The translations under genes were made by a program, and so were the position numbers. A DNA stretch of 8,111 nucleotides, from assembly GCA_002358955.1 (NCBI GenBank), contig DEPV01000111.1, positions 12,988-21,098 of the forward strand, in the 5' to 3' direction. This stretch comes from Erysipelothrix sp. UBA3383. Its GTDB lineage: Bacteria > Bacillota_I > Bacilli_A > Erysipelotrichales > Erysipelotrichaceae. Under the pieces are notes generated by a model. It was not told the DNA's origin, searched no databases, and worked only from the letters and a program-made list of their open reading frames with translations. This document shows positions 1 to 6,849 of this stretch, piece after piece (the stretch's first letter is position 1; each line of letters opens with the position of its first letter).

Positions 1-3000
1 TCCATTATTTGAACCATTGTCAGTTCCATTATTATTGTTATTATTGTTGTTATTGTTGTTATTATTGTTATCGTTACCTGATCCATTATTGGTGTTGTCA
101 TCGCCATTATCGCTACCACTGCCATCTTCTGGTGTATTTGTAGATTTTTGGCGCCATTTCGCTGTATAAACCACAGTCTCTCCAGCTACTTCTTCACCTT
201 CAATTTCCCATTCCTCAAATTCATAACCTTCACGAACAAGAGTTTGTAGGCATGGAGGAATCGTATCATTAATTACAACAACATGAACATCATCTTCAAA
301 GACAGCTCCATCAGCACCATCTCTATAGATAATTGTAAATGTATTGGATTTCCATTGTGCTGTAAATATTACAGTATTACCATCTGTAGCCTCACCATCT
401 TGTTCCCATCCTGTAAAGATGTATCCAAGACGTACAGGCGTACCTTCAAATTCAGGGATGTCATCTCCAACAGGTACTATATAGTTTTGGTTTTCGAAGT
501 AAAGTTCATTAAATCCATCAGTATAAATGACTGAATACATAGCTTCTGGAATCTCTTCCCATTGTGCTACATAGACCTTATCTCCATCCACAGTTGCAAT
601 GATTTCAGGCTCCCATCCTGTAAAAGTATACCCTTCACGAGTTGGTAGCTTATCTGGTACTGGTGTTACACTGCCATATTCAACTGTAAATGATGCAAAT
701 ACACCTTGGTATCCATCTTCATAAACAATGTTTGCATTGATTGCTTTCCACTGTGCATAGTATGCTGCTGAATCATAAACTTGAATGCTGTTATCTTTAT
801 CCCAACCTAAAAATTCGTAGCCTTCTTTACTTGGATTCTCTAAAGCTTGTGGTGTATCATCACCATAGTTTGCATAATGTGTTTCAAAGACTGTTCCATC
901 CGTATCACGATATGTGATAGTGAATACTGTCTTCTCAAATTCTGCAGTATAAGTCGCATCCTCTGTTACCTTAAATGCGGGATCTGGACTCCATTTTACA
1001 AAGTGATAACCTTCTGGTGCAGGTGGTGTTGGTAGTGGTGTTGTTGTTCCCCATGCTAATCTTCGGTTGAGGTATACAGTAGGTTCCTCACCATCAACTC
1101 CTGGTAACATATATTTAATGTTATATCGGTTTTCTGCCCATACTTCTTGATACGTTACATCCCCTGTAACAGTCTCACTGAAATGTGGAGTCCATCCAAA
1201 CCAAGTATAACCTTCTTTATATTCATTATGTTCTGGTTGTGGTGTCTTATCACCATATTTCAGTGTATATTCTGCATACAAATTACCAAATTCATCTTCA
1301 AATCGAACCGTATGAGTATCTGCTTCCCATGTTGCAACATATGCTGTTGATCGGGTTACTGTTTCTTTAAGTTCAGGTGACCATCCTGTAAAGGTATACC
1401 CTTTACGTACTGGATCAGGTCCAAATTCAGGTGTAGGATCACCATCTTTTACACGATGTCCTTGAACTGAGAATAAGGTATTATCAACACCATCTTCAAA
1501 GGTTACGCGATGGTATTCAATCGTATTAATAACTGGATATAGAACGATGGGTTCATTTGTAAATGTAATCACATCACCCACTACGTATTCTGCTACTTTG
1601 GTATATTCTTTAGTTGACCAGCCTACAAATTCTTCATAGTATTCTCTGATATCGTAGTATGATGCAGATTCCTCAGAAATGGTATAGTTTTGTCCTGCAA
1701 CACCCACCTTGTAGATGGTACTTACTGCACCAGATGCGTTATTTTCATAATATGTAGTGCCATCATAGTCTTTGCTTTGGATTGCCATTTCTTTAGAAGG
1801 ATGTCCAAAACTAATGTATGCAGATTCCGTTGCTCCATAGTTATTGTAACGCGTTACGCCTCGTTGATCCTTACCACTGTGTGTACTTGTTTTATTAACA
1901 TCATATACATCACTATTGGGTTTTGTTGCTACAGTAGGTACAATGGTTTGTCCTTTATATCCAGCTTTCACACTGGAATGATTGCTATTAAAGACAGGAC
2001 TGGAATTACCAAGTAGTGTTTCTGATTCATCGCCACTTGGAACAACCCCCATGTTGTTCTTCACGATACTTGCACGATCAGCATTGTTATAAGTAAAATT
2101 TGTAATTCCTGTATAACGTTTTGTATTGTTAGTTAGTGTAATATAGTTATTTGCAAATAGAGAGTTTGTAATTCCTTTGATTTTACCGCCACCTGTATAA
2201 ATTGAGACTGCAAGACCATTGTAAGGATTATTACCTTGAGCCTTAATATTGTTATTTACAAAGCTCAATCCACTCATGTGTAGTGAATTATCAATTTCAT
2301 TAGTATTCTTACGAACTACAGAAACAGCGGCACCTTCTTTTGTCGCAGTGTTATTATAGAATGTTGAGTTATTGATGTACACTTCTCTATTAGAACTCCT
2401 AGAATCAATATAAACCGCTCCACCATAACCATTAACACTGTTATTAGCAAAAGTAGTTCCTTCAATTTGAATTTCTGAACCAATTAAATTACCTGTTTTT
2501 AAATAGACTGCCCCACCATAAGCATCTGAATTTTGATTGCTTGAATTTACTATCTTATTGTTATTGAAGTAACTGTTTTTAATGGAGATTCCATTACGCA
2601 GTGTAGTGAAATACAATGCTGCCCCTTTACTTACAGATTTTTGATCAACAATTTGGTTTTCAAACACTGTATTATCAATAAACACTTTGGCACTCATATC
2701 CGGATAGTGAATGGTACTTCCAGTTTTTACCTTAGTATCTGAATTAATAAAACTTGAATTGCTGATAACTAAACTTTTTGATACAACAGTTCCAGCACTG
2801 GCATTGTTTGTAATTGCATGACCCCCAATATTTTCAAACAATGTATTGTCAACTTCTACTTTAGCAGTTGGAGAGTTAACATTTAAAGCATTCTTTTCGG
2901 TGTTCTTAAAGACTGTATTTTCAATTCTTAGTGTTTGTCTAAAGACCGTTGTAACATGAACCAGGTTACGATCAGTATTAACACCATCAAAAACAAAGTT

Positions 3001-3297
3001 TTTTAAGATAACATCAGGTGTAGAGATACCATCAATTGTAATCGTTCCCTTGTTCCATACAACATTAGAGCCATCAATAACCGGCTCTTTACCACCAATT
3101 TTTGATAACTTTACATCATCAGGCTGAAAATCAGCACTTAATTTAATGTTCCCTTCTTTCTTAAACGCTTTTTTTAGCTCTGAAACATTTCTTACAACGG
3201 TATCTGCTGAAACTGACACAGTAAAGATACTGAGAACCAGTGTCAATGACAGAAATAAAGTCGTTAGTTTGCTTAGAAACTTATTGCTTTTTTTCAT
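1..3297 (-). CDS. Large secreted surface protein: beta-helix plus InlB B-type repeats (5' part, runs off left edge)
   Basis: The frame is open for 1099 codons from the ATG at 3297 to base 1, so the C-terminus lies outside the window. The start is set by AGGAGG seven bases upstream. Residues 1-31 form a signal peptide: MKKSNK, a hydrophobic core, and VSA before Asp32. Residues about 80-440 are rich in turns such as NxxFxNN, YGGAVY and GAA, typical of a right-handed parallel beta-helix. A DQRG motif (477-480) followed by YGATESAY (488-495) resembles the end of the choice-of-anchor Q/beta-helix families. Residues about 525-1048 hold eight repeats with the EGYxFxGW...Y.AxW signature of InlB B repeats (Flg_new). 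From about 1055 the chain is Asn/Gly/Asp/Ser-rich, a likely wall-spanning stalk. The only cysteine seen is Cys1016. Known beta-helix/InlB proteins act as adhesins or glycan binders; that role here is inferred. A C-terminal wall anchor is expected but not visible. Confidence 0.9.
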   Translation of the reverse strand, partial: MKKSNKFLSKLTTLFLSLTLVLSIFTVSVSADTVVRNVSELKKAFKKEGNIKLSADFQPDDVKLSKIGGKEPVIDGSNVVWNKGTITIDGISTPDVILKNFVFDGVNTDRNLVHVTTVFRQTLRIENTVFKNTEKNALNVNSPTAKVEVDNTLFENIGGHAITNNASAGTVVSKSLVISNSSFINSDTKVKTGSTIHYPDMSAKVFIDNTVFENQIVDQKSVSKGAALYFTTLRNGISIKNSYFNNNKIVNSSNQNSDAYGGAVYLKTGNLIGSEIQIEGTTFANNSVNGYGGAVYIDSRSSNREVYINNSTFYNNTATKEGAAVSVVRKNTNEIDNSLHMSGLSFVNNNIKAQGNNPYNGLAVSIYTGGGKIKGITNSLFANNYITLTNNTKRYTGITNFTYNNADRASIVKNNMGVVPSGDESETLLGNSSPVFNSNHSSVKAGYKGQTIVPTVATKPNSDVYDVNKTSTHSGKDQRGVTRYNNYGATESAYISFGHPSKEMAIQSKDYDGTTYYENNASGAVSTIYKVGVAGQNYTISEESASYYDIREYYEEFVGWSTKEYTKVAEYVVGDVITFTNEPIVLYPVINTIEYHRVTFEDGVDNTLFSVQGHRVKDGDPTPEFGPDPVRKGYTFTGWSPELKETVTRSTAYVATWEADTHTVRFEDEFGNLYAEYTLKYGDKTPQPEHNEYKEGYTWFGWTPHFSETVTGDVTYQEVWAENRYNIKYMLPGVDGEEPTVYLNRRLAWGTTTPLPTPPAPEGYHFVKWSPDPAFKVTEDATYTAEFEKTVFTITYRDTDGTVFETHYANYGDDTPQALENPSKEGYEFLGWDKDNSIQVYDSAAYYAQWKAINANIVYEDGYQGVFASFTVEYGSVTPVPDKLPTREGYTFTGWEPEIIATVDGDKVYVAQWEEIPEAMYSVIYTDGFNELYFENQNYIVPVGDDIPEFEGTPVRLGYIFTGWEQDGEATDGNTVIFTAQWKSNTFTIIYRDGADGAVFEDDVHVVVINDTIPPCLQTLVREGYEFEEWEIEGEEVAGETVVYTAKWRQKSTNTPEDGSGSDNGDDNTNNGSGNDNNNNNNNNNNNNNNGTDNGSNNG
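28..69 (-). repeat. Trinucleotide repeat encoding 14 consecutive Asn
   Basis: Read on the minus strand, 14 codons of AAT or AAC lie back to back, flanked by NDN and by GTDNG. The mixture of AAT and AAC breaks perfect repetition, but short runs of identical triplets remain. Length changes by slippage would stay in frame and alter only the linker length. This makes it a likely hypervariable spacer, not an on/off switch. Confidence 0.85.
154..1725 (-). repeat. Eight tandem InlB B-type (Flg_new/Listeria-Bacteroides) protein repeats
   Basis: Approximate residue limits are 525-590, 597-658, 663-722, 725-788, 792-851, 854-914, 920-983 and 986-1048. Units 2-8 carry an early beta-strand (for example TVRFEDEFG), a central (E/K)GY.F.(G/K/E)W and a closing Y.A.(W/F). 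Unit 1 lacks the GY element but keeps FVGW. The units are clearly diverged at both protein and DNA level, so this is an old array and not a recent tandem duplication. In InlB and related proteins such repeats form small ubiquitin-like folds that extend the protein from the wall and can bind host surfaces. Unit 8 is the most divergent (PPCLQT and EEW in place of GW). Confidence 0.88.
1978..3060 (-). other. Right-handed parallel beta-helix domain (encoded region)
   Basis: Roughly residues 80-440 repeat short strands separated by Asn-rich turns. Examples are FKNTEKNALNV, FENIGGHAI, FINSDTKV, FENQIVD, YFNNNKI, FANNSVNGYGGAVY, FYNNTATKEGAAV, FVNNNIKA and LFANNYIT. The phased Asn at turns and GGAVY/GAAL at the next strand match the polymorphic beta-helix repeats of bacterial adhesins and polysaccharide-active proteins. 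No catalytic residues of pectate lyases could be assigned, so a binding or structural role is more likely than enzymatic activity. Domain limits are approximate. Confidence 0.8.
3205..3297 (-). other. Signal peptide of the large surface protein
   Basis: The first 31 residues have a Lys-rich start (MKKSNKFLSK), a hydrophobic core of Leu, Thr, Phe, Val and Ser, and a VSA motif at -3 to -1 before Asp32. This is a standard Sec signal for signal peptidase I. No YSIRK-G/S motif is visible. Confidence 0.88.
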
Positions 3298-3304
3298 ATT
3301 TATT

Positions 3305-3310
3305 CCTCCT
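3305..3310 (-). promoter_or_regulatory. Ribosome-binding site of the surface-protein gene
   Basis: The minus strand reads AGGAGG, a full anti-16S match, seven bases before the ATG at 3297. It fixes the start and shows that the very long frame is a real gene. Confidence 0.9.
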
Positions 3311-3384
3311 TATATATTAAATATGATTAAAGTGATCACAAGTGTTTTATGAAATGGTCATTTTGATGTGATTCCTTTATATTA

Positions 3385-3390
3385 ATTATA
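3385..3390 (-). promoter_or_regulatory. Candidate -10 hexamer for the surface-protein gene
   Basis: The minus strand carries a perfect TATAAT here, giving a leader of roughly 80 bases. The region 16-18 bases upstream is T-rich but offers no good TTGACA, so either the -35 is weak or an activator helps. Perfect -10-like hexamers arise by chance in AT-rich DNA, so this is moderate evidence only. Confidence 0.45.
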
Positions 3391-3637
3391 GAAGTTTCAT
3401 ATTTTCCAAAAAGTTTTATATTGTCTCAAAGCGTTGAATTATAATTTCTAAGTTTAGTTTATGTATTTTGTTTATATCACAATTCTAAAGAGCACCAATT
3501 TGTTTTGTTTGTCAATTTTATGTTTACGTCTTTTACAATTTTTGACATCACTTGTGAAATTTGATTATAAATTATAAAGTTACTTGCGAAATAATTGATG
3601 AACTTAATACAGATTAAGCGCAATCTTACTATGGCCT

Positions 3638-3659
3638 CTTATGAAATTCCATTCATAAG
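3638..3659. repeat. 8-bp inverted repeat with 6-base loop in the intergenic region
   Basis: CTTATGAA and TTCATAAG are perfect reverse complements around ATTCCA. No T-tract follows on either strand, so it is not an intrinsic terminator. It may be a protein-binding site or the remnant of a small element. The function is unknown. Confidence 0.5.
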
Positions 3660-3819
3660 TGGATTTTTACGAACACAGTGTCCCAAAAAGACATTATTAT
3701 ATATTTGTATAAAAAAATGAGTTCATTTTATCTGAAATAAGTGATCTGCTCAACTCAGTGATAATCTCAAAATCATATTTTTCAAAATTGTTAATCCGTA
3801 TAAAGTCTCTTAGACATGT

Positions 3820-3846
3820 AAAAAGACCCACATTTATGTGGGTCTT
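3820..3846 (-). terminator. Intrinsic terminator of the reductase-symporter operon
   Basis: A perfect 10-bp stem, AAGACCCACA paired with TGTGGGTCTT, surrounds a 4-base loop. On the minus strand a run of five T follows within and after the stem end. It begins 23 bases after the symporter stop codon, as expected for the end of this transcript. Confidence 0.92.
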
Positions 3847-3869
3847 AGTTTATAACATTAGTACTTTAA

Positions 3870-5261
3870 TTATGAATTGAATTTTTCTTTATCGAATGTT
3901 TTTTCCCATGAATCAACAATCACTGCTGAAACCATTGAACCTGTAACGTTTAAAGCTGTACGTCCCATATCAATGATTGGGTCGATTCCAAAGATTGAAC
4001 CGATGTGTGACATTGCTGCCCCAAGTCCTAAACCATTCAGTGTAACAGTTGCCGCTACTGTAGCAGTTCCTGGTACCCCTGCAATCCCAATTGATCCAAT
4101 TGTAACAACTGTAACAATTAATACATAGAATGATAATCCCATTTCAACACCAACTGCAGCAGCTACAAGTGTCCCTAACATTGCAGGGAATACACCAGCA
4201 CATCCGTTCATACCAATTGAAGTTCCCAGTGTTCCAACAAAGTTCGCACTTTGTCCTGAAACTCCTAGATCTTCAGTTAATGTTTTTAGTGTGTATGGTA
4301 ATGTACCAACACTTGAACGTGATGAGAATGCAAACACGATTGTTGAATAAGCTTTCTTATAGAAAGTAATTGGGTTTAAACCAATTGCTGCAAGAATAAT
4401 AGCATAAATAACCATCATGATTAGGCAAGCAACATAAATTGCAACGATAAACCAGATAACTGCTGTAATAGCATCAAGTCCATTGGATACGATTGTATTA
4501 GCAACTAATGCAACAACACCATAAGGCATAATTTTAATAATGTTAATTAATACTGAGTTCATTGTTTCACGCATGCTATCAAACAGTGAAATTAAAGGTT
4601 CAACTTCTTTTGGTTTTTTAACCATTAGGAAACGAAGCGCTGTAGCAATTAAACCTGCGATAATAACAACTGAAACAATACTTCCGTTTTTACTCATTAC
4701 ATCAAAGATGTTATTTGGAATTAATTGTAAGAAGAACTCTGGGAAACTTTGTGCCGCAATGGAATCCATACGATCAATACTTCCTGCTGATAATTCTCCT
4801 ACGAAACTAGCACCTTGTAAATTGAATGCTTTAACAACAAAGATCCCTACTAATGCTGAAATTGCTGTTGTAGATAGTAATGTTGTGAATGTTTTACGAG
4901 TGAGACTTTTAATACGGTCTCCCTGAACATCAATAACTACTTTAATAATGGATAGGAATACAACTGGAACTGCTGTTAATTGAATTAAACGAACAAATCC
5001 ACTTCCTAATAAAGCAAACCAAACTGAGATTTCTTTACGTCCAAACTCAAGATATGTCGTGTTTGAACCTCCGATTAACTCAATTGCAAGTCCAAGTGCT
5101 AAACCAAGCACTAAAGCAATCAGTGTACGGTTTGAAAAACTTACTTTCTTATTCTTAAGGTGTCCTAAGAAGAATACAATGGCAACTAGACCAAGGACTG
5201 CTCCCAGTGTATATATATTACTAATTTTTAAAAACTGTTGAAAAAATGGTGAATCTATCAT
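3870..5261 (-). CDS. tcyP: L-cystine symporter, TcyP/YdjN type (DAACS family)
   Basis: This 463-residue membrane protein belongs to the dicarboxylate/amino acid:cation symporter (DAACS) family and matches Bacillus TcyP in length and layout. It should import L-cystine using an ion gradient. Visible family landmarks are the membrane helices at about 16-33, 47-64 and 81-110, the HP1 Ser-rich hairpin SSRSSVGTLP (313-322), GMNGCAGVFPAM (350-361) at the unwound TM7 position, the HP2 hairpin GIAGVPGTATVAA (392-404), and DMGRTALNVTGSM (431-443) for the ligand-binding TM8. GCAGVFPAM is closer to cystine transporters than to glutamate or C4-dicarboxylate carriers. The ATG is preceded by GGGAGGG, nine bases away, in the 14-base gap after the flavoprotein gene, so the two are co-transcribed. 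No truncation is seen. Another amino acid or dicarboxylate substrate remains possible. Confidence 0.87.
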   Translation of the reverse strand: MIDSPFFQQFLKISNIYTLGAVLGLVAIVFFLGHLKNKKVSFSNRTLIALVLGLALGLAIELIGGSNTTYLEFGRKEISVWFALLGSGFVRLIQLTAVPVVFLSIIKVVIDVQGDRIKSLTRKTFTTLLSTTAISALVGIFVVKAFNLQGASFVGELSAGSIDRMDSIAAQSFPEFFLQLIPNNIFDVMSKNGSIVSVVIIAGLIATALRFLMVKKPKEVEPLISLFDSMRETMNSVLINIIKIMPYGVVALVANTIVSNGLDAITAVIWFIVAIYVACLIMMVIYAIILAAIGLNPITFYKKAYSTIVFAFSSRSSVGTLPYTLKTLTEDLGVSGQSANFVGTLGTSIGMNGCAGVFPAMLGTLVAAAVGVEMGLSFYVLIVTVVTIGSIGIAGVPGTATVAATVTLNGLGLGAAMSHIGSIFGIDPIIDMGRTALNVTGSMVSAVIVDSWEKTFDKEKFNS

Positions 5262-5270
5262 TTTCTATTC

Positions 5271-5275
5271 CCTCC
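5271..5275 (-). promoter_or_regulatory. Ribosome-binding site of the symporter, abutting the upstream stop codon
   Basis: The minus strand reads GGAGG inside GGGAGGG, directly after the TAG stop of the flavoprotein gene and nine bases before the symporter ATG. A ribosome terminating on the first gene covers this site, so translational coupling is plausible. Confidence 0.85.
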
Positions 5276-6610
5276 CTATTTAGCGGTATTCGCCGCTACG
5301 TTCAATGCTTCCCAAGTTGACGCAAATGGTGGTGAGTAAGCATAATCAATAAAGCCTATGTCTTTGGTTGTCAGCCCTGCATGAATTGCGGTTGTATAAC
5401 CACTTGCTCGTAATACAGTGTCTGATTTCCCCATCATTTGTGCACCATAAAGCACATATGTATCTGCATCATAAACAAGTTTGATCGAAATCATTTCTCG
5501 ATTTGGATAATATGAAGTATGGTTGGGTGTTGTTATCATCGTCGTTTTATAATTAAGCCCTAAATTCTGAGCATCAATTTCACGAAGCCCTGTAACAACA
5601 GCTTCAGAGTGACCTGACTTAATAGCACTGGTTCCCAGTACATTGGTATAACTTTCCCAATCCTTCTTATCACTCACTATATTAGTACCAATGGTACGTC
5701 CCATTTTATTAGCATAAGTTGCTAATGGGTTATAGTAATCTCCAAGAAATTTATGATGGATGCTTGCACAGTCTCCTGCAGCAAACACACCTTCGACAGA
5801 TGTTTGTCCAAATTCATCAATAATGATTGCTCCATTATCAAGCATATCAAATTGCCCCTCTAAGAATTTGGTGTTGGGTGTAAATCCTATAGCTATAATA
5901 ACAGCATCTACTGAATATGTATTGTCTTTTGAATGCAACTGATATACCTTGTTTGCTTCAAGATCCATTTTTAAAATACGCTCTTGTGTTACAACATTGA
6001 CATTCACTTCTTCAAGTGATGTTTTAATCATTGCTGAGAATTCAGGATCAAATGTTTTGTTCATTAGATCCTCACGTGAATGGATTAAAGTAACATCTTT
6101 ATTCAATAATGCCAGTTGCTCTGCAACCTCTACTCCAATAAAACCACCACCAATAACACCAATGCGTTGGAATTGATCAAGATTGTCTTTTAAGTCTTTG
6201 ACCTTATCCAAACGTGTAATGGTATACACATTGTCTGCATCAGTATGATCGATAGGAGGCAGCGTTGCTGTTGCCCCTGTAGCGATCATTAAACGGTCGT
6301 AAGCTTTTGTAAACTCACTACCATCTTTAAGATTTTTAATCGTAACTTCTTTCTTATCATTGTCATTGTGAATGACTTGATGTCCTGCAAGTACATTAAG
6401 ACCCGCATCTTGCATTTGCTCTACAGTTCGTGCAAACATTTCGTTTTCATCATCAAACTGTCCCCCTAAATAGTAAGGCAGTCCACATGCTCCAAATGAA
6501 ATATAATCTTCCATTTCGACAACTGTAATCTTCGCATCGCGATTCACTCGCATTGCTTTTGCTGCGGTACTCATACCTGCGGCAATACCTCCAATAATTA
6601 CAACTTCCAT
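5276..6610 (-). CDS. CoA-disulfide reductase-type flavoprotein (NADH oxidase/CoADR family)
   Basis: This 444-residue enzyme belongs to the single-cysteine pyridine nucleotide-disulfide oxidoreductases (CoADR, NADH oxidase, NADH peroxidase). The N-terminal FAD motif is VVIIGGIAAGMS (3-14). The redox cysteine is Cys42 in SFGACGLPYYLGG. The NAD(P)-binding motif is GVIGGGFIGVE (151-161), the second FAD contact is AAGDCA (277-282), and the C-terminal half is the dimerisation domain. CGLPY after the cysteine, TSYYPN (365-370) and AYSPPF (424-429) fit CoA-disulfide reductases, whose conserved tyrosines lie at similar places, better than water-forming NADH oxidases. The expected reaction is NAD(P)H-dependent reduction of CoA disulfide to two CoA-SH in the cytoplasm. 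The start is supported by GAGG nine bases upstream. It is first in the operon with the cystine symporter, which supports a thiol-redox role. NADH oxidase activity, or reduction of polysulfide or other disulfides, is the main alternative. Confidence 0.85.
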   Translation of the reverse strand: MEVVIIGGIAAGMSTAAKAMRVNRDAKITVVEMEDYISFGACGLPYYLGGQFDDENEMFARTVEQMQDAGLNVLAGHQVIHNDNDKKEVTIKNLKDGSEFTKAYDRLMIATGATATLPPIDHTDADNVYTITRLDKVKDLKDNLDQFQRIGVIGGGFIGVEVAEQLALLNKDVTLIHSREDLMNKTFDPEFSAMIKTSLEEVNVNVVTQERILKMDLEANKVYQLHSKDNTYSVDAVIIAIGFTPNTKFLEGQFDMLDNGAIIIDEFGQTSVEGVFAAGDCASIHHKFLGDYYNPLATYANKMGRTIGTNIVSDKKDWESYTNVLGTSAIKSGHSEAVVTGLREIDAQNLGLNYKTTMITTPNHTSYYPNREMISIKLVYDADTYVLYGAQMMGKSDTVLRASGYTTAIHAGLTTKDIGFIDYAYSPPFASTWEALNVAANTAK

Positions 6611-6653
6611 TTTTTACTGCCTCATTTCTATGTCTGTACATCAAACTTAACAC

Positions 6654-6672
6654 TGTCAAAACATACTGTCAA
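6654..6672 (-). promoter_or_regulatory. Tandem TTGACA hexamers, candidate -35 elements of the thiol operon
   Basis: On the minus strand two perfect TTGACA hexamers lie at 6667-6672 and 6654-6659, 13 bases apart, in a repeated context (TTGACAGTATGTT, then TTGACAGTGTT). For the distal one a 17-base spacer leads to TAAGTT (6644-6649). For the proximal one TACAGA lies 15 bases on. Both -10 elements are poor, suggesting either overlapping weak promoters or an activator-dependent one. They lie 44-62 bases before the flavoprotein ATG. Confidence 0.5.
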
Positions 6673-6808
6673 CACATGTACACGCTTAAACTTTCACAAA
6701 TAATTAAATTGTTTATAATCACAGTTTAAGCACTATTTTGTGTGAAAATCGCATGCATTATCCTTGACTTAGCCCTACTATAAGAGCTGTATTGGGACTT
6801 AATATAAA

Positions 6809-6840
6809 TGAAAGACACCTCTATTTAAAGGTGTCTTTCA
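6809..6840 (-). terminator. Intrinsic terminator of the PucR-LPxTG gene
   Basis: A perfect 12-bp stem, TGAAAGACACCT paired with AGGTGTCTTTCA, encloses an 8-base loop. It starts nine bases after the stop codon at 6850. On the minus strand it is followed by TTTATATT, so the terminator suits that gene. The T-rich flank is weaker than for the operon terminator. Confidence 0.82.
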
Positions 6841-6849
6841 TCATAAAAC

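Larger units (their letters stand above)
3298..3869. other. AT-rich intergenic region without a recognisable gene
   Basis: This 572-base stretch separates the surface-protein gene from the symporter stop codon. From left to right it holds the surface gene's ribosome-binding site and candidate promoter, a GTGATCAC palindrome at 3332-3339, AT-rich DNA with no credible coding frame, an inverted repeat at 3638-3659, and the symporter terminator. A short plus-strand frame starting at 3631 (MASYEIPF...) and a minus-strand peptide ending LMNGIS around 3641-3690 are open but too short to call. They could be debris of a mobile element. I see no tRNA or other structured RNA. Confidence 0.6.
6611..6849. 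other. Intergenic region: leader of the thiol operon and terminator of the right-hand gene
   Basis: Besides the tandem TTGACA hexamers it holds GAGG before the flavoprotein ATG, an imperfect AT-rich palindrome at 6698-6712 (CAAATAATTAAATTG), and at its right end the terminator of the PucR-LPxTG gene. No coding frame or structured RNA was recognised. Confidence 0.55.

Noticed and set aside
1..120. CRISPR array or non-coding tandem repeat at the left edge
   Set aside because: The repetition is triplet-based and in frame with the long surface-protein gene. It encodes an Asn-rich linker, with no spacer-repeat structure.
283..2016. Plus-strand open frames across the surface-protein region (such as 283-534, 1147-1350 and 1690-2016)
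   Set aside because: They are antisense shadows of the minus-strand surface-protein gene, with Cys/Ile-rich low-quality translations, no ribosome-binding sites and no recognisable domains.
3332..3339. GTGATCAC palindrome upstream of the surface-protein gene as a Crp/Fnr-type operator
   Set aside because: Eight bases in AT-rich DNA are too short, and the flanks do not extend the symmetry to a Crp/Fnr-sized site.
3641..3690. Minus-strand peptide ending in LMNGIS as a transposase C-terminus
   Set aside because: Fewer than 20 codons are open and no family motif can be identified. It is mentioned only as possible debris.
3877..6176. Plus-strand open frames inside the symporter and flavoprotein genes, and the minus-strand frame 6453-6659
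   Set aside because: They overlap clearly assigned genes in other frames, have no ribosome-binding sites, and encode no recognisable protein.
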